NCBI RefSeq assembly: GCF_014654785.1
Contig: NZ_BNBD01000024.1
Coordinates: forward strand, 1 to 58,864
Source of the DNA: Streptomyces mashuensis
GTDB lineage: Bacteria; Actinomycetota; Actinomycetes; Streptomycetales; Streptomycetaceae
Reading direction: 5' to 3'
Length of the DNA stretch: 58,864 nucleotides
Part shown: positions 35,663 through 47,489 of the stretch, one piece after another
How positions within the stretch are numbered: position 1 is the first letter of the stretch
How the letters are laid out: each line of letters opens with the position of its first letter
Program-made: the position numbers and the translations under genes
Notes under the pieces: model-generated
Told to the model about the DNA's origin: nothing
Databases searched by the model: none
The model's input: only the letters and a program-made list of their open reading frames with translations

Positions 35663-36750
35663 AGACCGACCCGCACCACCAGCGGAGCACGCGCGAACGG
35701 CCGGGCCACCAACAGCAGCAGAACCGGCAGGAACGGAAGCATGAAGCGCGGTTTCGAGAACGGCGAACCCGGCGTCGCCACCATCAGCACCCACGCCCCC
35801 GCGACCAGCAGCACCAGCGGCCGCGGCACCGCCCGGTCCAGCGCCAGCGCCAGCACCCCCAGGGCCGTCAGCAGCACCAGCGCCAGCACCGCCGCGTGCC
35901 GTACGTCGTCGGCGCCGTGCAGCCCCCGGTAGAGCACGATGTCGCGCAGCACGTGCGCCGTCCCCCACCCGAAGTCGAACGACTGCCCCCACGCCCGCTC
36001 GGCCTCGAACCAGCCGTCCCAGCGCCCCACCCGGCTGCCCAGGAACAGCCAGCCGGCCAGCAGCCCCAGCGGCGCCGGCACCAGCGCGAGCCACGGCCGC
36101 GGCCCGTCCCGGCGCCGCACCAGCGCCCAGCCGGCCGTCAGCACCAGCGTGGCGATCAGCACCGTCGCCGTCGGGCGTACGGCGCCCGCCAGCGCGCACA
36201 GCAGCCCGGCGAGCAGCCAGCGCCGGGTCAGCAGGGCCACCATCGTCCAGGCCAGCAGCGCGCTGAAGAGGGCCTCGGAGTACGGCACCCACAGCGCGAA
36301 GGCGTACGGCGAACAGGCCCACAGCGCCACGCACGCGTACCCGGCGCCCGGGCCCCGCCCGCACAGCCGCACCAGCCGGTACACCCCGGCCGCCGCCACC
36401 GCGGCCGCGCACCACGACAGCAGCACGCCGGCGGCCGTGTACGGCATCCGGGTGACCAGGTGCAGACCGCGGACGAGCGCGGGGACGAGCGGGAAGAAGG
36501 CGAGCCGGGAGTAGTCGGGCGTGCCGTCGGAGCGGTAGGGGATGTGGTCCGGATAGCCGCGCTCCGCCACGTACAGGTAGTTGCCGCTGTCCCAGCGGTG
36601 CAGCAGCCAGCGGACGTCGTGGCCCAGGTGCCGGTTGACGAGGAGCATGACGGTGAAGCCGACCGCCGACACGGCCAGGAGGAGCGCCGCGGCACGTGCC
36701 GCCTCCCGGCTCCCCGGCTTGGTGGGCACAAGCCGTGAAACGACCTTCAT
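35590..36750 (-). CDS. PIG-V/PIG-M-like membrane mannosyltransferase
   Basis: 386 residues, ATG 36748-36750. About nine spans. The first outer loop has HRWDSGNYLYVAERGYPDH, matching the WDxxxYxxIAxxGY motif of PIG-V-type mannosyltransferases, and LAFFPLVPALVRGL. Later ALWVPYSEALFSALL and AGAVRPTATVLI are typical of the family. It likely takes a sugar from a polyprenol-phosphate donor at the outer membrane face. It is convergent with gtrA, with which its last 73 bases overlap, and lies 105 bases after the GDH stop, separated by a terminator. Substrate unknown. Confidence 0.82.
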   Translation of the reverse strand: MKVVSRLVPTKPGSREAARAAALLLAVSAVGFTVMLLVNRHLGHDVRWLLHRWDSGNYLYVAERGYPDHIPYRSDGTPDYSRLAFFPLVPALVRGLHLVTRMPYTAAGVLLSWCAAAVAAAGVYRLVRLCGRGPGAGYACVALWACSPYAFALWVPYSEALFSALLAWTMVALLTRRWLLAGLLCALAGAVRPTATVLIATLVLTAGWALVRRRDGPRPWLALVPAPLGLLAGWLFLGSRVGRWDGWFEAERAWGQSFDFGWGTAHVLRDIVLYRGLHGADDVRHAAVLALVLLTALGVLALALDRAVPRPLVLLVAGAWVLMVATPGSPFSKPRFMLPFLPVLLLLVARPFARAPLVVRVGLYGGGAVVSGWYAAGLLALFPGSP

Positions 36751-36770
36751 TCGTCCCTCTTAGCACGGGA

Positions 36771-36811
36771 AAGGGGCGGCCCCGGGGTTCTTTCCCCGGA
36801 ACCGCCCCCTT
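36771..36811 (-). terminator. NAD-GDH terminator
   Basis: Two nested stems: AAGGGGCGG (36771-36779) with CCGCCCCCTT (36802-36811, one extra C), and inner CCGGGG/CCCCGG around TTCTTT. Confidence 0.7.
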
Positions 36812-36855
36812 ACTCCACGGGGGAGGGTGTTACTCCATTACGCCCCGGCGCGCGC

Positions 36856-39800
36856 TCAGCCGTGCGTGCGCAGCAGCGTGCGCATGGTGCGCATGGCCAC
36901 CGACAGGTTGGCCAGGTCGAAGGACTCCGAGCCGCGGATCTCGTCGAGCGTGGTGCGGGCACGGGCGAGGATCGCCGCGTTCTTCTCCTCCCAGGAGCGG
37001 AACCGCTGCTCCGGGGTGGAGGAGCCGTTGCCGACGGAGAGCACCTCGGCCGTGAGGGCCGCGTGCGCCGCGTACAGGTCCTCGCGGATGGAGGCGCGGG
37101 CCATCGACTGCCAGCGGTCGGCGCGCGGCAGCTCGATGATGCGGTCCATCAGCTGGGCGATGTGCAGGCGGTCGCTCAGGTCGTAGTAGACCTCGGCCAC
37201 GTCCAGCGGGTTCTTGCCGGTGCGGTCGGCCGTCGCCACGATGTCCAGCGCCGGGAAGGCCGACGAGAAGCCCGCCACCCGCATCGCCAGCTCGCCGGGG
37301 ACGCCGGCCTCGACGAGCTCGTCGTGGATGGACTGCCACCACTCGGCGTCCTCGCCGCGCAGCAGCTTGGGCAGCTCGGCCCAGACGGTGTCCACGCCGT
37401 CGCGGAAGAACTCGATGGTCTCCGCGAGCTGCAGCGGCTGCGGGCGGTTGTTGAGCAGCCAGCGCGTGCCGCGCTCGACCAGGCGGCGCGAGTGCAGCCG
37501 GATGCGGGTCTGCACGTCGGCGGCCACCACGTTGTCCAGGGCCTCGACGGCGTCCCAGACGGCGTTCAGGCCGAAGATCTCGCGGGACGCGGTGTGCGCC
37601 CGCACGATCTCCTCCAGGGACGCGCCGGTCTCCTCCCGCAGGCGGTGCAGGAAGGTGGAGCCACCGGCGTTGACCGTGTCGTTGACCAGGACGGTGGTGA
37701 TGATCTCGCGGCTCAGGGCGTGCGACTCGATCTGCTCGCCGAACGACTGGCGCAGGGGCTGCGGGAAGTACGCGTACAGCAGCCGCTGCAGGTAGTCGTC
37801 GTCGGGCAGGCCGGTGGCGAGCAGCTCCTCCGCCGTGGTGATCTTGATGTAGGCGAGGAGGACGGCCAGCTCGGGCTGGGTCAGGCCGCGGCCGGCGCCC
37901 AGCCGCTCGCGGATCTGGCGGTCGCTGGGCAGGAACTCCAGCGCCCGGTCCAGGTGCCCCTCACGGCTCAGGCGGCGCATGATGCGCTGGTGGGCGTGGA
38001 GCAGGCTGGGGGCCTGGGCCACGGCGTTGGCCAGGGCGACGTTCTGCGCGTAGTTGTTGCGCAGCACCAGCTCGCCGACCTCGTCGGTCATCTCCGCCAG
38101 CAGCTTGTTGCGCTGCTTGAGGGTCATGTCGCCGTCGGTGACGAGGGCGTTGAGCAGGATCTTGATGTTCACCTCGTGGTCGGAGGTGTCCACGCCGGCG
38201 CTGTTGTCGATGGCGTCGGTGTTGATCCGGCCGCCGGTGCCGGCGAACTCGATGCGGCCCAGCTGGGTCAGGCCCAGGTTGCCGCCCTCGCCGACGACCT
38301 TGACACGCAGGTCCTTGCCGTCGACGCGGATGGCGTCGTTGGCCTTGTCGCCGACGTCGGCGTGCGACTCGCCGGACGCCTTGACGTACGTGCCGATGCC
38401 GCCGTTCCACAGCAGGTCGACGGGGGCCTTGAGGATGGCCTTCATCAGCTCGGCGGGCGTCATCTTCGTGATGCCCGGCTCGATGCCCAGCGCGTCGCGG
38501 ACGTGCGCGTTGACGGGGATCGACTTGGCCGAGCGGGGGTGCACGCCGCCGCCCGCGGAGAGCAGCTCGGTGTTGTAGTCCGCCCAGGAGGAGCGGGGCA
38601 GCTCGAACAGGCGGCGCCGCTCGGCGTAGGAGACGGCCGCGTCCGGGGTGGGGTCGAGGAAGATGTGCCGGTGGTCGAAGGCGGCCACCAGGCGGATGTG
38701 CTCGGACAGGAGCATGCCGTTGCCGAAGACGTCGCCGGACATGTCGCCGACGCCGACGACGGTGAAGTCCTCGGTCTGGGTGTTGTGGCCCAGCTCGCGG
38801 AAGTGGCGCTTGACCGACTCCCAGGCGCCACGGGCGGTGATGCCCATGCCCTTGTGGTCGTAGCCGGCGGAGCCGCCGGAGGCGAACGCGTCGCCGAGCC
38901 AGAAGCCGTAGGACTGGGCCACCTCGTTGGCGATGTCCGAGAAGGTGGCGGTGCCCTTGTCGGCGGCGACGACGAGGTACGTGTCGTCCTCGTCGTGGCG
39001 GACGACGTCCTTGGGCGGCACGACCTCGCCGCCGACCATGTTGTCGGTGATGTCGAGCAGGCCGGAGATGAACGTCTTGTACGAGGCGATGCCCTCGGCC
39101 AGCCATGCGTCGCGGTCCACCGACGGGTCCGGCAGCCGCTTGCCGACGAAGCCGCCCTTGGCGCCGACCGGCACGATGACGGTGTTCTTCACCATCTGCG
39201 CCTTGACCAGGCCGAGGATCTCGGTGCGGAAGTCCTCGCGCCGGTCGGACCAGCGCAGACCGCCGCGGGCGACCTTGCCGAAGCGCAGGTGGACGCCCTC
39301 GACGCGGGGCGAGTAGACCCAGATCTCGAAGGCGGGGCGCGGCGCCGGCAGGTCGGGGATGGCCTGCGGGTCGAGCTTGATCGACAGGTAGTCGCGGGGC
39401 TCGCCGCGCTCGTCGCGCTGGAAGTGGTTGGTGCGCAGGGTGGCCTTGATGACGGTGAGGAAGGAGCGCAGGATGCGGTCCTCGTCCAGGCTCTCGACCT
39501 GGTCGAGCGCGCCGTCCAGCTCCTCCAGCAGGCCGTCGATCAGCTCGTTGCCCGCGCGCTGGAGCGCGGGGGACATCCGGGCCTCGAAGAGGTTCACCAG
39601 CAGGCGCGTGGTGTGGACGTTGTTGCCGAGGGTGTCCTCCATGTACGCCTGGCTGAAGTTCACCCCCGCCTGGCGCAGGTACTTGGCGTAGGCGCGCAGC
39701 ACCATGGCCTGGCGCCAGTCGAGCCCGGCGCCGAGCACCAGCTTGTTGAAGTTGTCGTCCTCGGCGCGGCCGGTCCACACCGCGGCGAACGCCTCCTGGA

Positions 39801-41838
39801 AGCGGCCGCGCGGGTCGTCGCCCAGGACGGTCTCGGGCAGGCGCAGCCCGAAGTCGTAGATCCAGGCGGTGGTGCGGTCGGCGCACCGCAGCTCGTACGG
39901 GCGCTCGTCGACGACCTCCACGCCCAGGCGCTGCAGCACGGGCAGGACGGCGGAGAGGGAGACCGGCTCGCCACGGCGGTAGATCTTGAAGCGGCGCTCG
40001 CCGGGGGCGGCGCCCACCGGCTCGTACAGGCTGAGCTCGAAGTCGCGCTCGGCGCCGGCGGCCGTGAGCCGCTCCAGGTGGCCCAGGTCGGCGACGGCGC
40101 TGCGCGGGTTGTGGTCGGCCTTGTAGCCCTCGGAGAACGCCTGGCCGTAGCGGCGCAGCAGCTCGGCGGCGCGCTCCTCGCCGACCTCGGCGGTCAGCGT
40201 CTCGGCGAAGCCGTCCGCCCAGGAGCGGGCGGCCTCGACCAGGCGGGCCTCGATGCGCTGCTCGTCGGTCTCGCTGATGTCGGGCAGGGTCGCGCCGGGC
40301 TCGACCCGGACGACGAAGTGCAGCCGGGAGAGCACCGACTCGGTGTTCCAGGCGGTGAAGTCGACGCTGCTGCCGCCCAGCTCCTCCTTGAGGATGTCGA
40401 CCAGGCGCAGCCGGACCGCGGTGGTGTAGCGGTCGCGGGGCAGGTAGACGAGGGCCGAGTAGTAGCGGCCGTACTCGTCGCGCCGCAGGTAGAGCCGGAG
40501 CCGGCGGCGCTCCTGGAGGTAGAGCACGCTGGTGGCGATGGCGCGCAGCTGGTCGGGCTCGATCTGGAAGAGCTCGTCGCGCGGGTAGGTCTCCAGGATC
40601 TGGAGCAGGTCGCGGCCGTCGTGGCTCTCGGGGCTGAAGCCGGCGTCGTCCAGCACCCTGGCCACCTTGCGGCGGATGACGGGGACGCGACGGACCGACT
40701 CGGTGTACGCGGCGGAGGAGAACAGGCCGAGGAAGCGGCGCTCGCCGACGACGTTGCCCTGGGCGTCGAACTTCTTGACGCCGATGTAGTCGAGGTACGA
40801 GGGGCGGTGCACGGTGGCGCGGCTGTTGGCCTTGGTCAGCACCAGGAGGCGGTGCTCGCGGGCCTTGGCGCGGGCGTCGGCGGGCAGCCGGCTGAAGGAC
40901 GGCGACGACGGGCGCGGCAGGGGCGCGTGGTGGCCGTCGTGGTGGCCGTCCCCGGTGTGGGTGGGGTCGGAGCGCAGGATGCCGAGGCCGGTGCCGGGGA
41001 CGGCGGTGAGGACGTCCTCCTGCTCGCCCTCGGCGTCTACCTGGGCGAGGTCGTACTCGCGGTAGCCGAGGAAGGTGAAGTGGTCGGCGGCGAGCCAGCG
41101 CAGCAGCTCGCGGGCCTCCTCCAGCTCGGTGGCCGTGATGCCGTCGGTCGGCTCGTCGGCCAGGCCGTCGGCGATGCGCAGGGCGGCGTCGCGCATCTTG
41201 CCCCAGTCCTCGACGGCCTCGCGGACGTCGGACAGGACGCGGAGCAGGTCGGCGGTGATCTGCTTGAGGTCGTCGCGGTCGGTCTCGCGGTCGGTCTCGA
41301 CGTGGATCCAGGACTCGACGAGCGCGTCGTGCGGCAGCTCGGCGTCCTTGCCGGCGCCGTGGGCGTCGCAGGCGGAGCCCAGCACCTCGAGCAGGCGGCC
41401 GGTGACGTCGCGGCGGACGATCACCTGCGGGTGGATCACCAGGTGGATGCCGCGGTTCTGGCGGGACAGCTCGTTGGTGACGGAGTCCACGAGGAAGGGC
41501 ATGTCGTCGGTGACGACCTCGACCACCGAGTGGCTGGAGGTCCAGCCGTTCTCCTCGACGGTGGGGGTGTGCACGCGGACGTTGGCCGTGCCCTGGGGAC
41601 GGTTCTCGGCCAGCCGGTAGTGCGAGATGGCGGCGCCGTAGATGTCGACGGGGTCGCGCCCGACGAGGTCCTCGGCGGCCGTGTGCAGGTAGTAGCGCTG
41701 GAGGTAGGCGGTCAGGGGCCCCTGGTCGAGGCCGCCCTCGCCCTTGGGTCCGGCCGGCGTTCCCACCGGGCTGCTCTCAGCGACGCGGGCCGCCCGCTCG
41801 AGCAGTTCGGCCTTGGCTTCGTCCAGCTTGGTCTGCAT
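36856..41838 (-). CDS. gdhB: NAD-specific glutamate dehydrogenase, large (180-kDa class)
   Basis: 1660 residues from ATG 41836-41838 (MQTKLDEAKAELLERAARVAE) with GAGGAC just before it. The length and layout match the L_180 class, first characterised in Streptomyces: a long N-terminal regulatory region with ACT-like parts (VEVVTDDMPFLVDSVTNELSR), then the central catalytic dehydrogenase core (RFGKVARGGLRWSDRREDFRTE, GAKGGFVGKRLPDP, GVGDMSGDVFGNGMLLS, WNGGIGTYVK, VVGEGGNLGLTQLGRI), and a helical C-terminus. It oxidises glutamate to 2-oxoglutarate and ammonium with NAD, a catabolic step linking nitrogen and carbon flow. Monocistronic, with its own terminator. No frame breaks are seen along its 5 kb. 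Confidence 0.97.
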   Translation of the reverse strand: MQTKLDEAKAELLERAARVAESSPVGTPAGPKGEGGLDQGPLTAYLQRYYLHTAAEDLVGRDPVDIYGAAISHYRLAENRPQGTANVRVHTPTVEENGWTSSHSVVEVVTDDMPFLVDSVTNELSRQNRGIHLVIHPQVIVRRDVTGRLLEVLGSACDAHGAGKDAELPHDALVESWIHVETDRETDRDDLKQITADLLRVLSDVREAVEDWGKMRDAALRIADGLADEPTDGITATELEEARELLRWLAADHFTFLGYREYDLAQVDAEGEQEDVLTAVPGTGLGILRSDPTHTGDGHHDGHHAPLPRPSSPSFSRLPADARAKAREHRLLVLTKANSRATVHRPSYLDYIGVKKFDAQGNVVGERRFLGLFSSAAYTESVRRVPVIRRKVARVLDDAGFSPESHDGRDLLQILETYPRDELFQIEPDQLRAIATSVLYLQERRRLRLYLRRDEYGRYYSALVYLPRDRYTTAVRLRLVDILKEELGGSSVDFTAWNTESVLSRLHFVVRVEPGATLPDISETDEQRIEARLVEAARSWADGFAETLTAEVGEERAAELLRRYGQAFSEGYKADHNPRSAVADLGHLERLTAAGAERDFELSLYEPVGAAPGERRFKIYRRGEPVSLSAVLPVLQRLGVEVVDERPYELRCADRTTAWIYDFGLRLPETVLGDDPRGRFQEAFAAVWTGRAEDDNFNKLVLGAGLDWRQAMVLRAYAKYLRQAGVNFSQAYMEDTLGNNVHTTRLLVNLFEARMSPALQRAGNELIDGLLEELDGALDQVESLDEDRILRSFLTVIKATLRTNHFQRDERGEPRDYLSIKLDPQAIPDLPAPRPAFEIWVYSPRVEGVHLRFGKVARGGLRWSDRREDFRTEILGLVKAQMVKNTVIVPVGAKGGFVGKRLPDPSVDRDAWLAEGIASYKTFISGLLDITDNMVGGEVVPPKDVVRHDEDDTYLVVAADKGTATFSDIANEVAQSYGFWLGDAFASGGSAGYDHKGMGITARGAWESVKRHFRELGHNTQTEDFTVVGVGDMSGDVFGNGMLLSEHIRLVAAFDHRHIFLDPTPDAAVSYAERRRLFELPRSSWADYNTELLSAGGGVHPRSAKSIPVNAHVRDALGIEPGITKMTPAELMKAILKAPVDLLWNGGIGTYVKASGESHADVGDKANDAIRVDGKDLRVKVVGEGGNLGLTQLGRIEFAGTGGRINTDAIDNSAGVDTSDHEVNIKILLNALVTDGDMTLKQRNKLLAEMTDEVGELVLRNNYAQNVALANAVAQAPSLLHAHQRIMRRLSREGHLDRALEFLPSDRQIRERLGAGRGLTQPELAVLLAYIKITTAEELLATGLPDDDYLQRLLYAYFPQPLRQSFGEQIESHALSREIITTVLVNDTVNAGGSTFLHRLREETGASLEEIVRAHTASREIFGLNAVWDAVEALDNVVAADVQTRIRLHSRRLVERGTRWLLNNRPQPLQLAETIEFFRDGVDTVWAELPKLLRGEDAEWWQSIHDELVEAGVPGELAMRVAGFSSAFPALDIVATADRTGKNPLDVAEVYYDLSDRLHIAQLMDRIIELPRADRWQSMARASIREDLYAAHAALTAEVLSVGNGSSTPEQRFRSWEEKNAAILARARTTLDEIRGSESFDLANLSVAMRTMRTLLRTHG

Positions 41839-42196
41839 GTCCTCTGGCTCCTGTCGCGCGCCGTTGCGTGACATAGGTGGTGAAGGCTTCACGTCGAGGC
41901 TGCACGGCGTATCCGCGTCGCTTCGACGGTATGCCGGGATGAGGGGTGAACGCGTGCGTCCGGGCGGGCTCCGCCGGGTACGGCCGGTTCAGGGCATCAA
42001 CGCGGGCCCGGGGTCGGTGGGCGCCCGGGCGGGGGCCAGGGGCGTCGTCGCCCCTGACGGATATCGCGCTGATCACCCCGTAAGGCTATCGCTCTTCCCG
42101 GGGGAACACGCACGAGCGAATTCTGTCCAAAAAGAGACGGCGAAGTTGGCCGCTCTGGCCACACAAGGCTCACCTACCCCACACACCTCAGCGCAC
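41839..42196. other. 358-base gap upstream of NAD-GDH
   Basis: No gene. It holds two hairpins (AGGGGCG-TCGT-CGCCCCT at 42038-42055; TGGCC-GCTCT-GGCCA at 42047+100, i.e. 42147-42161) and an A-run at 42129-42133 that reads as five T on the minus strand after the second hairpin, so the latter may be the terminator of the HAD gene. The GDH promoter is presumably in here but I cannot fix it. Confidence 0.5.
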
Positions 42197-42910
42197 TCAG
42201 CCGACGAGGCGCTCCGCCTCCGCCACGGCCTCCGCGAGCGTGTCCACAACCGGAACCCCGGCCTCCGCCAGGCTGGGGCGGCTGTGCGAGCCACCGGAGT
42301 ACAGGACGGCGTGGGCGCCCACGTGAGCCGCCGCGACGGCGTCGTCCACGGCGTCCCCGATGACTACCGTACGCCGGGGCGCCACTCCGCGGAGTGCCCT
42401 CAGATGACGTTCCATGTGCTCGGCCTTGCTGCCACCGGACGGCCCGCGGCGGCCGTCCACCCGGACGAACCGGCCCTCGATGCCGAAGCCGCGCACCAGC
42501 GGCAGCAGGTCCTCGTGCTGGTACATCGACAGGATGGACTGGGTGCCGCCCGCCTCCTGCCAGCGCTCCAGCAGCGCGGCCGCGCCCGCGGCGAGACCGC
42601 AGCGTATGTGGTGCTCCCGGTAGTGCCGGTGGAAGACGGCGTCCATGTGGTCCCACTCGGCCTGCGTGGGCAGGCGGCCCATCAACCGCTCGTAGAAGAG
42701 GGGGATCGGCACGCAGTACAGCCGGCGGTAGCGCTCCAGCGTGAGCGACTCCATGCCCAGCTCGGCGAAGGCCGCGTTGGTGGCCGACAGCACCGCGTCG
42801 ATGTCGTGGAACAGCGTGCCGTTCCAGTCCCAGACCAGATGGGCGCCCGAGGCCGTCGTCCCCGCCGCCCCGGCCGTCCCCGCGTCCGGCATTTCCGTGC
42901 TCTGCGTCAT
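42197..42910 (-). CDS. HAD-superfamily hydrolase, phosphoglycolate phosphatase-like
   Basis: 237 residues from ATG 42908-42910. Motif I is WDWNGTLFHD: the nucleophile aspartate is present but the usual second aspartate (general acid) is replaced by Asn in the DxD position, a variant known in some HAD branches. Motif II lies at SILSMYQHEDL, motif III at SKAEHMERHL and motif IV at VVIGDAVDDAVAA. The cap domain is helical (LPTQAEWDHMDAVFHRHY). It probably dephosphorylates a small metabolite; the substrate is unknown. It lies 73 bases after the next upstream gene on the same strand and may be co-transcribed with it. Confidence 0.85.
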   Translation of the reverse strand: MTQSTEMPDAGTAGAAGTTASGAHLVWDWNGTLFHDIDAVLSATNAAFAELGMESLTLERYRRLYCVPIPLFYERLMGRLPTQAEWDHMDAVFHRHYREHHIRCGLAAGAAALLERWQEAGGTQSILSMYQHEDLLPLVRGFGIEGRFVRVDGRRGPSGGSKAEHMERHLRALRGVAPRRTVVIGDAVDDAVAAAHVGAHAVLYSGGSHSRPSLAEAGVPVVDTLAEAVAEAERLVG

Positions 42911-42983
42911 GCTGCGCTTCCCCCAGGCCTCGGCCGGCGACGTCTCGTGCCGACCGTACCCGGAGGCTCCGGCACCGGTGCCG

Positions 42984-43493
42984 TCAGGACCCGATGAGGT
43001 TGGGGATCTCCTGCACACCGAACCACATGAGCTCGTGGTCCTCGGCGCCGTCCACCACGAACTGCGCGTCGTCGTCGCCCTGGTCGGCCGCGCCCAGCGC
43101 CTCCGCGGCGGCCGCCACGTCCCGCTCGGCGGCGGCCTCGTCCACGTGCACCGAGGCGGCCTTGGACAGCGCCACTGGCTCGGTCACCCGGACCGCGCCG
43201 ATCTCCGCCCGGTCCAGGCCGCGCTCGGCCGGCGCCGTCACCACGGCGTCCGGCACGTCGACCGCGACGACCACGCGGCGGCGCGGCGCGCCCGGGTCGC
43301 CGGCCAGCTGCCGCAGCGAACCCTGCGCGGCACGGCCCAGCGCCGCGTACTCCAGCTCCTCGATGTCGTCGGAGACGTACCACTCGCGCAGCGCGGGCGT
43401 GACGGCGAAGGCGTCCAGCGGCGCCGGGCCCAGCAGGCCCGCCTGGTACGCCTCGGCGAGACCGGAGAGGGTCAGGGGGACGTAGACGCGCAT
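42984..43493 (-). CDS. conserved actinobacterial protein of unknown function (DUF6912-like)
   Basis: 169 residues from ATG 43491-43493. It opens MRVYVPLTLSGLAEAYQAG and has EWYVSDDIEELEYAALGRAAQGSLRQL and an acidic C-terminal end (GAEDHELMWFGVQEIPNLIGS). No signal peptide or membrane span. I recognise it as a protein common in actinobacteria near secA and HAD genes, without known role. A 12-base duplication (GATCGAGGACAT, about 43519-43543) lies just upstream. Confidence 0.75.
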   Translation of the reverse strand: MRVYVPLTLSGLAEAYQAGLLGPAPLDAFAVTPALREWYVSDDIEELEYAALGRAAQGSLRQLAGDPGAPRRRVVVAVDVPDAVVTAPAERGLDRAEIGAVRVTEPVALSKAASVHVDEAAAERDVAAAAEALGAADQGDDDAQFVVDGAEDHELMWFGVQEIPNLIGS

Positions 43494-43809
43494 GACCGCC
43501 GCTTTCCTGATGGATCGAAGATCGAGGACATGATCGAGGACATGACCGGATGGTCCTGCCAGCATACGGGCGGGCGTCCCCCTTCGAGGTGCCGGCGGGG
43601 GCCGCGAAGGGCACCCTTCCACCCCGGTCGGTCACGGAAAGTGACCGGCTGACGAGGCCATTTCACCCTGATAGGTGAACCCGGTACGGCTGTCCGGCCG
43701 CCCTCCCCGGACGCTTGCCCGCCGCCGGAACCCGCCGGTAGAAGATCCCCCAACGACGCCTACCGCCCGGTACGACCCGGCCGGGCCCGGCCTCACGGGG
43801 GGACACGAC
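43494..43809. other. 316-base divergent region with two inverted repeats
   Basis: No gene. Inverted repeats CGGTCAC-GGAAA-GTGACCG (43629-43647) and TTCACC-CTGATA-GGTGAA (43662-43679) flank or overlap a plausible plus-strand promoter. A short direct duplication sits at the left end. Confidence 0.55.
43649..43677 (+). promoter_or_regulatory. candidate promoter of the Rv3235-like gene with overlapping operator-like repeats
   Basis: CTGACG (43649-43654), 17-base spacer, TAGGTG (43672-43677). The -10 lies inside the second inverted repeat, so a protein bound there would block it. The leader would be about 125 bases. Confidence 0.35.
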
Positions 43810-44367
43810 ATGACCACCACCGCACGGAACACCAGCGTCAGGAACACCGGAACCAGGACCGGCGGACCCGGCCGCGGCGCTCCGCCGCGCCGCACCGACA
43901 CCCGCCGGCCCACCGGCCGCGGCGGACCCGCCGGACCCCACGCACTCGCCGCCCTCCGGCACGAACGCGAACGCGCCGAGCAGCGGAGGAATCAGCTCCA
44001 CTACTGGTTCGCGGAACGGCTGCTGCTCACGCTCAGTGGCCAGCGGCCGGTGCACTGGATGCTCGGCTACGCCCTGCCCGCCGCCTACGACCAGCTGGCC
44101 GAGCTCGCCCCGGGCGCACCGCTGCGCCCCCTGGCCGCCGGCCGCCCGGTGCCGTACGTCGAGCGCTGCGACGGCTTCCGGCCCCGCCCCGGCGTCATCG
44201 AGGCGTTCGCCCGCATCTCCACCGGCGACCGGCTGCGCGCCATGGCGTTCCGCCTGGAGCACGGCACCGACCGGCGCTGGCGCTGCTCCGCGGTGGAGCT
44301 CGGCGCCGACCGCCGCAACCCCCGGAACGCCACAGGGACGGAGCACCGACGTGCCCCGTCCCTGTGA
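43810..44367 (+). CDS. Rv3235 family protein
   Basis: 185 residues from ATG 43810. A disordered Arg/Thr/Pro/Gly N-terminus (about 1-45) is followed by a compact domain: ERERAEQRRNQLHYWFAERLLLTLSGQRPVHWMLGY, ARISTGDRLRAMAFRLEHG and WRCSAVELG. I recognise this as the actinobacterial Rv3235-like family, which also lies near secA in mycobacteria; its function is not known to me. Tail-to-tail with secA with only 22 bases between stops. Confidence 0.8.
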   Translation: MTTTARNTSVRNTGTRTGGPGRGAPPRRTDTRRPTGRGGPAGPHALAALRHERERAEQRRNQLHYWFAERLLLTLSGQRPVHWMLGYALPAAYDQLAELAPGAPLRPLAAGRPVPYVERCDGFRPRPGVIEAFARISTGDRLRAMAFRLEHGTDRRWRCSAVELGADRRNPRNATGTEHRRAPSL

Positions 44368-44389
44368 GACGACCTGCCGCCCTGCGGCG

Positions 44390-47215
<2,826 letters not shown>

Positions 47216-47477
47216 GTAGGCTGGCTCCTTGCCGGTCGGGCCTGGGCACGGCGGGGTGCGCGGGCACGACGGGACAGTCCCCGCCGCAACGGCCATCGTA
47301 AGCGAGGACCACACCGCGCCGGGAGGTCCGTCATCACCGAGGCCGCGCATCACCCGCGCAACACCCGCCCTGAGAACGAACGGCCCTCCCGGAAGGTGCC
47401 GGGCCATGAGAAATCGGACGTATTGCCCACATCTGGCGTCCGGGCTGCGGGCCGGGGGCGTTGTCAGTGGCCGGCTC

Positions 47478-47483
47478 TAGGGT
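47478..47483 (+). promoter_or_regulatory. -10 element for a leaderless transcript
   Basis: TAGGGT lies 6 bases before the ATG at 47490 and there is no ribosome site, so transcription should start at or within a base or two of the start codon. No good -35 is seen 17 bases upstream. Confidence 0.45.
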
Positions 47484-47489
47484 GCGGCT

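Noticed and set aside
36862..41871. A 1669-codon plus-strand frame antisense to NAD-GDH
   Set aside because: Composition is Gly/Val/Ala/Asp/Gln-rich, typical of reading a high-GC gene backwards. The minus strand gives a textbook GDH.
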